From positions 1,984,001 to 2,048,000 of the forward strand of contig JAKSXM010000156.1 in assembly GCA_022575985.1 (NCBI GenBank): 64,000 nucleotides of DNA, in the 5' to 3' direction. Position numbers and translations under genes: made by a program. The notes beneath the pieces were generated by a model. That model had not been told where the DNA came from, ran no database searches, and was given only the letters and a program-made list of their open reading frames with translations. Below, in pieces: positions 12,158 to 22,620 of the stretch. The stretch is from Anagrus nilaparvatae (taxonomy: Eukaryota; Arthropoda; Insecta; Hymenoptera; Mymaridae). Position 1 is the first letter of the stretch. Every line of letters starts with the position of its first letter.

Positions 12158-12283
12158 TTACTGAATTCTTGTTTCATTTCTATACAGAATTTTCCGTACA
12201 TCTTCTTTAATGCTAACTCTTGCTTCAGCAGCACCCTCTTGAATAATTGCGGAACCTAGGCGTATTTGGTCCGATAATTTGGT
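12158..12283 (-). CDS. candidate last coding exon of unidentified host gene
   Basis: On the minus strand an acceptor-like GAGTTACAG ends at 12284 and is followed by 41 codons and TAA (12158-12160). The peptide includes KLSDQIRLGSAIIQEGAAEA and RVSIKEDVRKILYRNE, with balanced composition unlike chance AT-rich frames. An ATTAAA lies ~50 bp beyond the stop. I do not recognise the protein. The copia 3' LTR lies ~60 bp downstream of the stop, so the retroelement sits close behind this gene. Confidence 0.45.
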   Translation of the reverse strand, partial: TKLSDQIRLGSAIIQEGAAEARVSIKEDVRKILYRNETRIQ

Positions 12284-12574
12284 CTGTAACTCAATCAAAT
12301 TACAGGAATTTTAATATCATATGTTGATTAGATATTATTCAAATAAGGGTGCGAATAAAAACCAGCTATAATGTTGTTATAAAATTATTTAGCAAGAAAC
12401 ACAAATGAGAAAATTTTGTTACATAAATAAAAAAATAAAATTTGCGTGTATCAATTTCAAAACAATTTTTTACCATAAAATCTTAGTCTAGTATTTTTAT
12501 TTTTCTTAATTTTTAAGTATAACACTGAAAAATATACTGCTTGAAAAAAAATTATATTGCAGCCAAAAAAAAAA

Positions 12575-12800
12575 ATAGTATATTACGAGCCCGTGTCCAG
12601 AAAAGTAAGAAATGGCCCAAATTGTACGTAAATTGCGATTTTGGTCATTCATTTTTTATGAACAAGGGTCATATAAGATTTTTCTTTGTCAGTGGCTTCG
12701 TCTTTTTCAGCCGCTGCGCAATCGGAAAAAACGTGTTTTCTCGCCATTGACGAAGAAAAATCCTATAGAAGCCTTGTCCATAAATAAAGAATGACTCTCG
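12575..12800. repeat. short snap-back repeat, copy 1
   Basis: Contains ACGAGCCCGTGTCCAGAAAA and TAAGAAATGGCCCAAATTG, with GTCCATAAATAAAGAATGAC near the right end. The same words, rearranged around a hairpin, recur at 47831-47953. No coding content; the short open frames here are chance. It may lie in an intron of the candidate host gene. Confidence 0.55.
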
Positions 12801-12966
12801 GGATGACTCAAATCGCTCGCAATATACTATATTTATCAAAAGAACTAAAAATAGTCAAAAACGGCAAAAATTAGTTTTTACTGGGAAAGCGGACCTTTTA
12901 TATTTTTAAGTATTAAAAATATGCTATTCAAATAGATAACAACGCATTTATAATCAAAATAATAAC

Positions 12967-12996
12967 CTGAACATTTGTTCCAGATTGCCCTTGAAT
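12967..12996 (-). CDS. candidate 30-nt microexon of same host gene
   Basis: On the minus strand TTTATTTTTAG precedes and GTTATTATTT follows a 30-nt segment encoding IQGQSGTNVQ. Both boundaries are phase 0 and would splice in frame to the exon at 12158-12283. It is short and therefore weak evidence. Confidence 0.25.
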
Positions 12997-13110
12997 CTAA
13001 AAATAAATTAAATTGTTAAAATTATTAAAGAAATTTTTTTTAAATAATACTTATAGTATAGATACATAAATTTAAATGTGATTGATGATGGCAGCGTGAA
13101 TTTTAAAACG

Positions 13111-13204
13111 CCCAATGCTATTGATATAGGCTTGCGCTTGCGGCGTCACGAGACTCCTATACCCATAGCATTGGGCTGCGCCGTGCGGTGTGATTATGTA
13201 GCCT
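13111..13204. repeat. CpG-rich hairpin element H1 (partial)
   Basis: CCCAATGCTATTGATATAGG (13111-13130) pairs with CCTATACCCATAGCATTGGG (13156-13175) around a GC-rich loop. The right outer arm (GCGCCGTGCGG...TTATGTAGCCTAGGCC) is present but its left partner is missing. A complete copy lies at 20645-20783. Confidence 0.85.
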
Positions 13205-13903
13205 AGGCCGAAAGCTAGGCCTCAAATAATCATTATATAATATATATTAGGGTAGGGGTGTTCAAAAAAATCAACATATCGAATTTTTAGCTGGGTAATC
13301 GAAAAAAAGTTTTCATTTGTTGAAAAAATAAGGTGCCTAAGTTTTTGTTGAAAAATATTAGTATTTAAAGGTCGCGCAAGAGCTAAATCCACTTTTTTTT
13401 ACGCTAAATTGGCAAATATTGAAATTTTTCGTTATTTGGAAAATTTCATCTTTAAACGGTCAAAATGATTACCTAGTAGTATTTTCTTATACAGTTATCA
13501 TGTATAAAGTATTTGAAACTATAATTTTACACCAATTTAAATATTTTAATACTTTTGCATAGAAAATTCATTGTTTTTTTAGGGTTTTTAACCTCTTTTC
13601 ATTTACTTTTTTTGGCCCGAAATTTTTAACTTTTTTTAGCATACTCGACGAGAAACTACTTTTTTTTCATAAAAAAAGTGAAAAAAAATCATAAGAAAAA
13701 ATAGGATTCATTTTTGGACCTTATTCATCAACCCTAAATTTTACTATATTTTTCGTTTATTTTACGTAATTTTTAATGCATACGACCTGATGACCTTAAA
13801 AGATGGTTAAAAATTTTTTGTTTTCTTATTTTTTTTTTTCATTTGTAGTCTAGAAATGATATATAGGCAGTTTAAAAGAATTTTAACAGATCTGATTAGA
13901 GTT

Positions 13904-15995
13904 TTTTATATTTATTATAATGATAGTTTATAGTAATATAATAATATTGGGTAAATTTAAATGAAATGAGAGTAACAATGATAGTCGGGCCTTCTAAACG
14001 ACTTTAACGTTTTTTTTCTGAAATTACTACCAAAAATAGGCCACCAGTCCAATTTTTAGCCTTCTAGAGCGAAATCTTGAATTTGGCGGCCATTTTTGTG
14101 TTTTAGCCTCTTCTAAAAAAAGCGAGAAAAATGAGCGATAATTTTTCTTATTTTTTCTGTAAAAAACTGAGATTAACATGAAAAATTTTTTTCTTGAGTC
14201 TGAGTGGGAAATTTCCCGTAGAATCTTATTCCGCAGACAAAAATTTCTTTGAGCTGTGCATGCTCGAGAAATCGCTTAAGCAGACTGTTTGTTTCAAATT
14301 TGAATTTCTGAAATGCCTCTTAATGAAAAATCTTCTATCTAATCTTAAATTTTTTCTTGGTCTTAATTTTTTTAGGCAAAAATAAAATTTTGACGCAAAA
14401 ATTTGGATTCCGCGGTAAAATTTAACATCTCATTTTTTTAAGTGTCCTACAGCTGCGCCATTTTTTTTTAAATTTTTTATTTCTTTTTCGTTTTTTAATT
14501 AAATTAGAAAATTTTTGCATTTTATCAGAGTATTCTCGCATACTTTTTTCAATTTAAAAAATTTTGGCATAAACACTATTTTAATTTAATCAAAAATAAG
14601 AACATGAGTTGGTGAGAACTATTTTGTGTAGAAAAAAGTTAACTGAAAAATCTTCTGAAAGACTTATGACATTATTTTTGATTATATTAAAAAAGTGTTT
14701 ATGCCAAAATTTTCTAAATTGAATAAGGAATGCAGGACTACTCTGATAAGATGCAAAAAAGCTTTTTCAATTTAATTAAAAAATGAAAAAGAAATAAAAA
14801 ATTTGAAAAAAAAATGGCACTGGTGTAGGACTCTTGAAGAATTTCTTCATTTTTAAAATTATACTAAATTAATCAAAATTAATTGGAAAATTCTTTCAAA
14901 TTTTGCTGTTTTTAACATAAAAAAGCTTTTAAATACATAAAAAGATATATCCTTATGTAAAATTCTCTGTGGAATCCAAAATTTTGGTCAGATTATAATT
15001 GGTCACGTGACGGGACAGGAAATATGAAATTTTTAAAAAATTAACTTTTAAGAGCTGTTATTTTTTCCCCAAATCTCTTAAAAAACAATAATTTCTTTTT
15101 TCGCCAAAAAATATGAAGTTCCAGAAAAATTTTAAGTCTAGTTAGATGATTTTTCATTAAGCTGTTAGTAGTATGTAACACATTGTCTAAGTCGGTTCCT
15201 ATAATATCAACGCACATGTACACGTGGATTCGTATTTGTATTAGTGTTATTTCTAGTTATTTTCATAGTTTTTATTAAATTAATAATTATTATTGAAGTA
15301 GGCAAATGTAAAAAACAAATTGGCAATGGAAATTTTAGGTATTTATGCATATTATAAAATTTCATTAGCTTGTGTTATCTCTATCATACTTTTTATAAAG
15401 TCCAAAGGTGAGTTCCCATAAGAGCAATGTTAAACTGCCTATTTTCTTTTCTTAATTAAAAGAAAATTACGTACGTTTTTAAAAATTTTTTTTTAGTTTC
15501 TTAATAGTTTATCTTTGATATTTTATAAGTTTCCTTCATTTCTGTCATTAAAAATTTACACACTACTAACACCTTAATAGGCATTTGAGAAATTCAAATT
15601 TGAAAAAAACAGCCTGCTTAAGCAATTTCTCGAGCATGCACAGCTCAAAGAAATTTTTGTCTGCGGAATAAGATTCTACGGGAAATTTCCCACTCATACT
15701 CAAGAGAAAAAAATTATTCATGTTAATCTCAGTTTTTTACAGAAAAAATAAGAAAAATTATCGCTCATTCTTCTCGCTTTTTTTATAAGAGGCTAAAACA
15801 CAAAAATGGCCGCAAAATTCAAGATTTCGCTCTAGAAGGCTCAAAATTGGACTGGTGGCCTATTTTTGGTAGTAATTTCAGGAAAAAAACTTTCAAGTTG
15901 TTTAGAAGGTCCGATTATCATTATTAATCTCATTTCATTTAAATTTACCCAATATTATTATATTACTTTAAACTATCATTATAATAAATATAAAA
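13904..15995. mobile_element. nested foldback element, ~400 bp arms
   Basis: 13904-14325 is repeated inverted at about 15570-15995. Shared blocks include ATTGGGTAAATTTAAATGA, GGCCACCAGTCCAATTTT, TAGAATCTTATTCCGCAGAC and TGTGCATGCTCGAGAAAT. Arm similarity resumes as diverged sequence at 14320-14390 against 15060-15165, with extra sequence at 15175-15570 on the right. A further inner palindrome lies at 14434-14842. A related single arm is present at 53240-53460. No coding sequence. Confidence 0.8.
14434..14842. repeat. inner imperfect palindrome
   Basis: Left blocks GTGTCCTACAGCTGCGCCA, TTTATCAGAGTATTCTCGCA and TTTGGCATAAACACTATTTT recur inverted on the right as AAAAGTGTTTATGCCAAAA, CTACTCTGATAAGATGCAAA and GGCACTGGTGTAGGACTC. 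It forms the centre of the nested foldback. Confidence 0.7.
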
Positions 15996-15997
15996 TA

Positions 15998-16665
15998 CCC
16001 TGCCAACTAACTGGCACTAAGGTTCCTCAAACAATGAGCTTAATACTTCAATATGCCACAGGTATCACCGATTACAAGCATGCAATCATAAATACATTTC
16101 TATTAACTTTTAAAAGTTTGCTTTATTGATTAAAAATTTTGGAACAAATTTTCAAAAAATTAATTATCAGATTCGAGATATCGAGTAAAAACCATATTTT
16201 CAAATATAAGTACTTTCATGGAACTGAATGAAGTATTACATCCAGAAACAAAAAAAAATATTGCAGTTTTTAAAATTTTTTTGTTTTTTTAATTATGAGA
16301 AAAAAATTTTGAAAATATTCAGTATCAGATCCAAAAAATTACTATATACTAACTTTCTAAAACTAGTACTCTCATAGAAATAAATTAGGTACTACGTCCA
16401 AAGAGAAAAAAAATTTAGTGTTTTTTGTATTTTTTTGTGACGAAAATTTTGGGAAAAAAATTTTCAAAAAATTAAGTATCAGATCCGAGATATTGAGTAA
16501 AAACTACACTTTCAAATATAAGTACTTTCATGGAATTGAATGAGGTATTCACCCAAAAAAAAAAAAATATTGCAGGTTTTTTAAATTTTTTGTTTTTTTA
16601 ATTTTGAGAAAAAATTTTTGAAAAAATTCGGTATCAGATCCAAAAAATGACTATAAACAAACTTC
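15998..16665. repeat. family A element, copy 2 (truncated)
   Basis: Starts CCCTGCCAACTAACTGGCAC and continues GGTTCCTCAAAC, matching 3181. It then carries the same monomers (AGATTCGAGATATCGAGTAA, AAGTACTTTCATGGAA, TACTACGTCC) before running into the right arm of the TA-flanked element. It directly abuts the end of the nested foldback. Confidence 0.75.
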
Positions 16666-16849
16666 AATGTTTTTCTAAATAGCGTCAAAAAAAGTGGATT
16701 TAGATTTTGCGCGACCTTTAAAAGTTATTATTTTTCAACAAAAATTTAGGCAGCTTATTTTTTCAACAAAAGATACTTTTTTTCGATTACCCAGCTAAAA
16801 ATTTCATAATTTGATTTTTTTGAACACCCCTAATATTAGGGTTGTTCAC

Positions 16850-17370
16850 AAAAAAAAAAGTGCGCCAAAAATGTTCTTCCTGAAGTATGTTGAAGTTTAG
16901 GTGACAAAATGATCCCATACCAATTTTCAGCTCATTTGAGAACGATTTAGGGGTCGCACAAAACCAGGGTAGCTCTCAAGTGGTTGGCTAATACCGACAA
17001 TTAGTGGGAACGACAAAAAATTTTTTCAAAATACGTTTTCTATACTTCCTAATATGTTTTCGGTGTCGCTAAACTCGAAAATGAGGTCCTCAGAGTCCGA
17101 AAATACCTTAATCACCCTTAAACACCGAAGAAACCCGTTTTTTTTACCAAAATTTTTTGGATTTTATAGCGAAAATCGTATATATTCGAAACTTCTGGAT
17201 TATAAATTACAATTGATAACTTAAATATGTTGAAAAAATACCGAAAACTCCTTCTGTTTATTCCAACGCGCCTTCTTGGCCGAGAAACGCAGGGCTCAAT
17301 TCTATAACAATGTTATAAAATAGGGTTTTTAGGCAATTTTCGTCCACAATCGATTTATATACAGCATCTA
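16850..17370. repeat. dispersed repeat segment
   Basis: 17049-17090 carries TTTTCGGTGTCGCTAAACTC followed by GAAAATGAGG, a member of a dispersed family also at 27857, 29474 and 29913, and inverted at 49833 and 51621. 17220-17350 (CTGTTTATTCCAACGCGCCT) recurs at 62040-62150. No gene. Confidence 0.6.
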
Positions 17371-18219
17371 AGGCAGTATCCAGAATTGGACGTTCTCAAC
17401 ACGCCGCGTGAACGTAGCGCACTGCCGGCAACTTAAAATAAAAAAAGCGAAAAACAGCAGAGGGAGTGACTGTCGCATTTGCTAATAATAAAAACTTTGC
17501 TAAATAAAAAATTTGTTGATAAAAAAAAGTGTCTTGAAAGAAAAACTGAAGATGGAAAATCATATTCTTATAATATTAGGTCCAGAGAGATAATTCGGGT
17601 GTACCCATGTTTAGCATCAAGGTAATATGGTAGGAAATAAATTTTTACCATCTAAAAGTTTAATTAAATAAATATAAATACTGAAACCTAAATAATATTT
17701 TTTAACATTAAAACAGTTAGAGCAAGTGGTTATTGGTACATCTAAGCAACTGACAACTGCATCTTGTGCAAACAGGAAAAGCAGTAGGAGGTTCAATTTA
17801 GGGGAACAAATATTCTTACTTGTTTGTTATAATAAAAGTGGTGAATGGTGCGAAGCACATCCAAATTATGTTATTCCAGTAAATTCTGTAGAAAAACATT
17901 CTTGGTATAATGGTAGAGAATCTAGAAATGCTGCTGAATATCTTTGAAGCTCTGGTATTAATGCAAGTTTTCTTGTACCTAAATCTGAAAGTAGTCCTGG
18001 TCAACGAAGTATTTCATTAAAATACAAAGGGCATGTTTATCATTAAAGAATTAATGAAGATAACGTAGGACAAGTCAGATTATTAGATGAAAAGAAAAAG
18101 TATTTAAAAAAATATTTTTGAAATGCATATTTTCTAGATGTATGTTACAACGGAAAGTTTATTTAAATACTTTAGCTGAATTAGTTCATCATCATTCTAT
18201 GCTTGCTGATGGTTTCATT

Positions 18220-19271
18220 TTTTTTTTTTTTTTTTTTTTTTTAAGGGAAATATGTGAATCTTGCATCAGCCATGGAGTGTTTGCGGGCCTTAAAGACCCG
18301 CAAATTTCCATGACCGCCCAGTTGTACATAGTGTACAACTGGGAGACTACCGGCGAACGCGGTCGCCAGCTACGCCTGCTACGCCCCAGATTCTTACTGG
18401 ATAAACACACTTTAAACCCCCCGCGCTTGTTTGTCCCAAACCGGAACTCCCTTTTCAGGTATAACTTCAGTTTGGGACACGCAGCCTAGGCAGCTGGCCG
18501 CTGCCTTCCCCCCTGCCTAGGGGCAGGAGAGCTCTCTACGATAGAAAGCCCTCCTCCTTCTTCTTCAACAAGGTGGTCCTTACGTACTCTGCTACTTTGT
18601 TCCAGTTTTCGGAACTCCGTAGCATTTCCGGGACCACCGTCTCCGGCCTCCAAATCGGGAAGGGCGGGCGCCCCTCCAAGTAGCGCACACATTCGAAAAA
18701 TGTGTGCTCTACTGTATCATCCACGCCCGGACAGTGCAAGCACTCCTTTGTTGCAACCTTATGCCAATGCTTCAACATGACACGGAAGTACCCGTGTCCA
18801 GTTAAGAACTGGGTAAGGTAGAAATCCACCTCCCCATGCTGTCGTCCCATCCATGCCTGCAGGTCTGAGATCAGTCTGCGCGTCCACAGGGCATTTTTCT
18901 CTTGGTTCTTTTTCCATCGTTTCTTCCATGCTTTCATAGAGTTGAAGCGGGCGCGAGTGGAAGCCACTTCGCGCTCATCTACGCTCTCGTAGATGAATTT
19001 CCGCTCCAACGCTAGCAGGTCAATGGGTATCACCGAAGCAACAACCTGGATCGCCTCTAGAGATACCGTGTGGTATCCGCAGGCGATCCTCACTGCCGCC
19101 TGCCTCTGTACCGACGATATTTTTCGTCTGTACTTGGCAGTTTCTGTGGTCTTCGCCCAGACTTCTGATCCGTAGAGCAGGACAGAGTTGACGACTGACA
19201 TCAGGAGCCTCCGCTTCCCTGGTTTGGGTCCCCCAATGTTGGCCATGAGCCTTGACAGGGAGGATGAAAAT
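18220..19271 (-). mobile_element. 5'-truncated R1/TRAS-like non-LTR retrotransposon
   Basis: Oriented on the minus strand with a poly(A) tail seen as a T run at 18220-18242. It is flanked by the 12-bp direct repeat GATGGTTTCATT (18208-18219 and 19272-19283), which also reads as Abl sequence. GC content is clearly higher than in its surroundings, a sign of recent arrival. Only the C-terminal part of ORF2 and the 3' UTR remain. Confidence 0.93.
18536..19271 (-). CDS. R1-like ORF2 C-terminal fragment
   Basis: An open frame of ~245 codons ending in a stop at 18536. The apparent ATG at 19282 comes from the target duplication and is not the native start. It contains the region after the RT catalytic core (LLMSVVNSVLLYGSEVWA, RRKISSVQRQAAVRIACGY) and a C-terminal CCHC finger, CLHCPGVDDTVEHTFFEC, as in R1/TRAS/LOA-type ORF2 proteins. 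The RT active site and endonuclease are absent, so it cannot function alone. The clade call is by motif memory only. Confidence 0.85.
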
Positions 19272-19817
19272 GATGGTTTCATTACTCAATTATTATATCC
19301 AGCGACTAAAAGAAATAAACCGACTGTTTTTCCTTTAAGTCCTGGTAAAAATATATAACATTACAAAACATTTAAATTATATTGAGTTTTTTTTTGAGTA
19401 CAAAATTTTTGATTCACAGAGCCAGATGAATGGGAAATTAACAGAAGGGACATTGTAATGAGACATAAATTAGTCGGTGGTCAATATGGAGATGTCTATG
19501 AAGCTGTTTGGAATGGATATAAAATGACGGTTGCTGTTAAAACTCTCTAAGAAGATAAAATGGCTCAAAAAGATTTTCTTGAAAAAGCAGATAAAATGAA
19601 AGAAATGAAATAAAGAAATACTGCTATTAGCTACGAGAAATTGTTTAGTTGGGGAAAGTCATTTAGTAAAAGTAGCTGACTTTGGCCTAGCACGTCTCAT
19701 GATTGACGATCCTTATTACTGCTCATGCTGGTGCCAAATTTCCTATTAAATGGACTGCTCCTGAAGGAATGACTTACAATAAATTTTCCAGTAAGGTATT
19801 AATTACATAAGTAATTT

Positions 19818-20398
19818 ACATAAGGATCGTCAATCATGAGACGTGCTAGGCCAAAGTCAGCTACTTTTACTAAATGACTTTCCCCAACTAAACAATTTCT
19901 CGTAGCTAATAGCAGTATTTCTTTATTTTATTTCTTTCATTTTATCTGCTTTTTCAAGAAAATCTTTTTGAGCCATTTTATCTTCTTAGAGAGTTTTAAC
20001 AGCAACCGTCATTTTATATCCATTCCAAACAGCTTCATAGACATCTCCATATTGACCACCGACTAATTTATGTCTCATTACAATTTCCCTTCTGTTAATT
20101 TCCCATTCACCTGGCTCTGTGAATCAAAAATTTTGTACTAAAAAAAAAACTCAATATAATTTAAATGTTTTGTAATGTTATATATTTTTACCAGGACTTA
20201 AAGGAAAAACAGTCGGTTTATTTCTTTTAGTCGCTGGATATAATAATTGAGTTATGAAACCATCAGCAAGCATAGAATGATGATGAACTAATTCAGCTTA
20301 AGTATTAAATAAACTTTCCGTTATAACATACATCTAGAAAATATGCATTTCAAAAATATTTTTTTTAAATACTTTTTCTTTTCATCTAATAATCTGAC
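19818..20398 (-). pseudogene. Abl tyrosine kinase gene fragment, arm 2 (inverted copy)
   Basis: Reverse complement of arm 1. On the minus strand it holds the end of the SH2 region, the intron, the kinase N-lobe and the DFG-containing piece, with the same internal stop (TAA after VAVKTL) and the same N-lobe/activation-segment deletion. It has no R1 insertion at the site corresponding to 18219. The shared defects show the decay preceded, or was copied by, the inversion. Confidence 0.9.
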
Positions 20399-20500
20399 TT
20401 GTCCTACCCTCTGCTGTTTTTCGCTTTTTTTATTTTAAGTTGCCGGCAGTGCGCTACGTTCACGCGGCGTGTTGAGAACGTCCAATTCTGGATACTGTCT

Positions 20501-20646
20501 AAGGGACCTTCTACAATAAACCGTTTAACGCGTGCGAAGTTATGTAATGTAGTAAGTAATGCGCAGCACGTAAGGCCTTGCGTAGCTGCGCATTACTTAC
20601 TGCGCAACTCCGCACGCGTTAAACGGTTGATTGTAGAAGGTCCCTA
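20501..20646. repeat. CpG-rich hairpin element H3
   Basis: Palindrome of ~70-bp arms: AGGGACCTTCTACAATAAAC and TTTAACGCGTGCG on the left, with the complement (CGCACGCGTTAAACGG, GATTGTAGAAGGTCCCT) on the right, around GCGCAGC...GCTGCGC. It abuts the outer end of the Abl inverted repeat and hairpin H2. Confidence 0.88.
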
Positions 20647-20783
20647 AGGCCTATTCTACATAACCGTACCGCACGGCGCAACCCAATGCTATTGATATAG
20701 GCTTGCGCTTGCGGCGTCACGTGACTCCTATACCAATAGCATTGGGCTGCGCCGTGTGGTGCGGTTATGTAGACTAGGCCTTA
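20645..20783. repeat. CpG-rich hairpin element H2 (complete)
   Basis: TAAGGCCTATTCTACATAAC at the left and GTTATGTAGACTAGGCCTTA at the right, with inner stems CCGCACGGCGCAACCCAATG and CATTGGGCTGCGCCGTGTGG. The loop is CTTGCGCTTGCGGCGTCACG-like. H1 at 13111-13204 is a second, partial copy. Confidence 0.9.
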
Positions 20784-20954
20784 GGCTGATTCCACAAACC
20801 TCCGTAAACGCAAAAACGCAGCCTTTTATAACCACTTTTTTATATTTAAAAAAAGTTATCCCAAATAATAAGAAATTAAATATTTAACATAAATATGAAG
20901 GTTCTACTTGGGAAAACTGACTCAAAAGTTAAAAATAACAAAAAAACCTTAAAG

Positions 20955-21304
20955 TTTAAAAATTTGTTTCTCTACTTTTTTGTATTTCCGGTGCTTTAAA
21001 CCATGTAAAATCTTTTATTAATTATTTCTTTTTTATTAAAGATTCATTTGCAATTAGTATGTCTTGGAAAAACCCACCGAAAAAATTATTATCAAGATAA
21101 ATCCACTTTTTTTAACCAGTTTAGGTTAAAGTGGAAAAATTTGTTTCTTTACTTTTTTATATTTCCGGTGCCTTAAACCATGTAAAATCTTTTATTAATT
21201 ATGCCTTTTTTATTAAAGATTCATTTGCGTTTAATATTTATTTGGAAAATCCACCGGAAAAATTATTATCAAGATAAATCCACTTTTTTTAACCAGTTTA
21301 GGTT
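20955..21304. repeat. two-unit tandem repeat, ~170 bp
   Basis: Unit 1 (20955-21125) and unit 2 (21130-21304) share TATTTCCGGTG, AAACCATGTAAAATCTTTTA, AAAGATTCATTTGC and AAATCCACTTTTTTTAACCA. No coding sequence. 20790-20950 and 21305-21900 are AT-rich with nothing recognisable. Confidence 0.85.
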
Positions 21305-22079
21305 AGGTATTGTTCGTTGAACGTTCATAACTTCAATAACATGTTATTACAGAGAAATCATGAAAATACTAATTTCAGATATCGAAAAATTAAAGGAAAA
21401 AATACTAAAAATTGAACTATATTTTCTAATTTTCATTTATCCCTAGGATGTCTAATGACTGAAAAAAAATCTTAGCTTTTTTAAAAATTATAGCGATTTT
21501 TTTTCTTATAACGTATATCAGAGTGACAAAAAATATTCTAATTATGTAATTAATTTTTTCACATTTTTAAATTACCGAATTAAATAGTTTTGACTTGAAA
21601 AAGACTGAATTAAATATAATATTATATAAATCATATTAATATGTTCAGTATTTGTAGATATATAGAAGTCATAAAAATTTAATTTAAAAATAAAATTATC
21701 CATATAATTTTCTCCAATGCAAAATAATTTTAAAAGAGTTTTTTTCTTTTTATCGAATATTCCGACAAAGTAAAGAATTAAAAATAAATCTAATTTCTTA
21801 CCAAAAAAGTCTAATTTCTTACCAAATTATTTGTTTTGCCGGAAAGTCTCGGAAAGAGTCCGAGTCTGTTTGTAAATGCGTATAAGAAAGTGTAAGATGA
21901 GTAATTAATAATATCGCTGATGTTTCATACGTATACCATATGATTTCCTAACCTAAAATAAAAAATCCCAATTAAAAGTAAAAGTAATTATTATTTAAAC
22001 GTTAGTTTAACCCTTAAAAAAGTTATTAAATGATTCTTTATTAAAAATTCTAAAGTTTGATGTATCTTAGTTATAGAAA

Positions 22080-22620
22080 GCACCCCCGGAAATAATAAAA
22101 AAATATAAATAACAAACTCACTCGCTTGAAAATGTCTCTAATTTTATGGTTTTATTAATAAATAAAGACCATTTAACCCTGGGTTTTTTTTTATACTGAT
22201 TCATAATTAATTAGCAAGCAATTATCTGTATATAATATTGATAATACACCCCCGGAAGATTATTTAAAATTAGAAAAATGTTACGATCCCCAGGGACATT
22301 TTTGGTTTTTCGAGCTTATTTTTTTTTTTAAAGCCGTTTAACCTCTGATTTTTTTTTTAATTGAAAGAATATACTTTGACAAAAAATTTAAGCCATGTTT
22401 TATTAATTTCCCACCCCCGGAACTACTCTAAAAATAAAATGAAAGGGTTGGATATCGCCCTTTTTGCCCATTTTTTAGAATTTCTTAATTCTCAAAGCCC
22501 GATTAACCGTAGATTTTATTTGAATTATATAAAAAAATTTATAATGCAAATTTAAAAAAAAAAATCATGAATATTAAACCCCCGGAACCTTATTAATATT
22601 AATATTTTAATAAAATTTTT
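22080..22620 (+). repeat. ~165 bp tandem sub-repeats in outer arm
   Basis: CCCCCGGAA recurs at about 22083, 22252, 22415 and 22579. Each is followed by AT-rich sequence and a diverged TTTAACC(C/T)TGGGTTTTTT-type or ATTAACCGTAGATTTT-type block. Mirrored in the right arm at about 39600-40140 as TTCCGGGGG. Tandem sub-repeats in arms are a hallmark of FB-type foldback transposons. Confidence 0.7.

Larger units (their letters stand above)
13255..16830. mobile_element. TA-flanked element with ~140 bp terminal inverted repeats
   Basis: Left end GGGGTGTTCAAAAAAATCA, right end the complement (TTTTTTTGAACACCCC), each bordered by TA at 13253 and 16831. The inverted match continues to ~13395 and ~16690 (AGCTGGGTAATCG, GGTCGCGC, CCACTTTTTT). 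TA flanks and short inverted ends fit a Tc1/mariner-type non-autonomous element, but there is no transposase. Two other elements are nested inside it. Confidence 0.75.
17726..19800 (+). pseudogene. Abl tyrosine kinase gene fragment, arm 1
   Basis: Matches the SH3-SH2-kinase order of the Abl non-receptor tyrosine kinase. SH3: [14 protein letters not shown]2: [48 protein letters not shown] (the last interrupted by the R1 insertion). Kinase N-lobe: [36 protein letters not shown]. Activation segment: [20 protein letters not shown] in another frame. Stops, frameshifts and loss of the region from the N-lobe to the catalytic loop make it non-functional. A likely intron (GTAAAA after 19343, ending TTGATTCACAG near 19421) is retained, so this is a genomic duplicate and not a retrocopy. 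Confidence 0.92.
17371..20500. repeat. large inverted duplication containing Abl sequence
   Basis: Arm 1 (17371-19712) and arm 2 (19818-20500) are inverted copies separated by ~105 bp. Outer ends share CAGTATCCAGAATTGGACGT and GCGTGAACGTAGCGCACTGC. Arm 2 lacks the segment matching 17464-18066 and the R1 insertion found in arm 1. By eye only a few substitutions separate the shared parts. A transcript across it could form a long RNA hairpin. Confidence 0.85.

Noticed and set aside
13253..13262. Polinton/Maverick ends
   Set aside because: No polymerase, integrase or packaging genes occur between these inverted repeats, and the TA flank is short.
18536..19282. A 248-codon gene starting at ATG 19282 on the minus strand
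   Set aside because: The ATG lies in the 12-bp target duplication; the frame is a 5'-truncated R1-like ORF2 fragment.
20399..20647. An 82-codon frame on the plus strand
   Set aside because: It spans the outer arm of the Abl inversion and hairpin H3; its Cys/Arg-rich translation reflects palindromic CpG-rich DNA.
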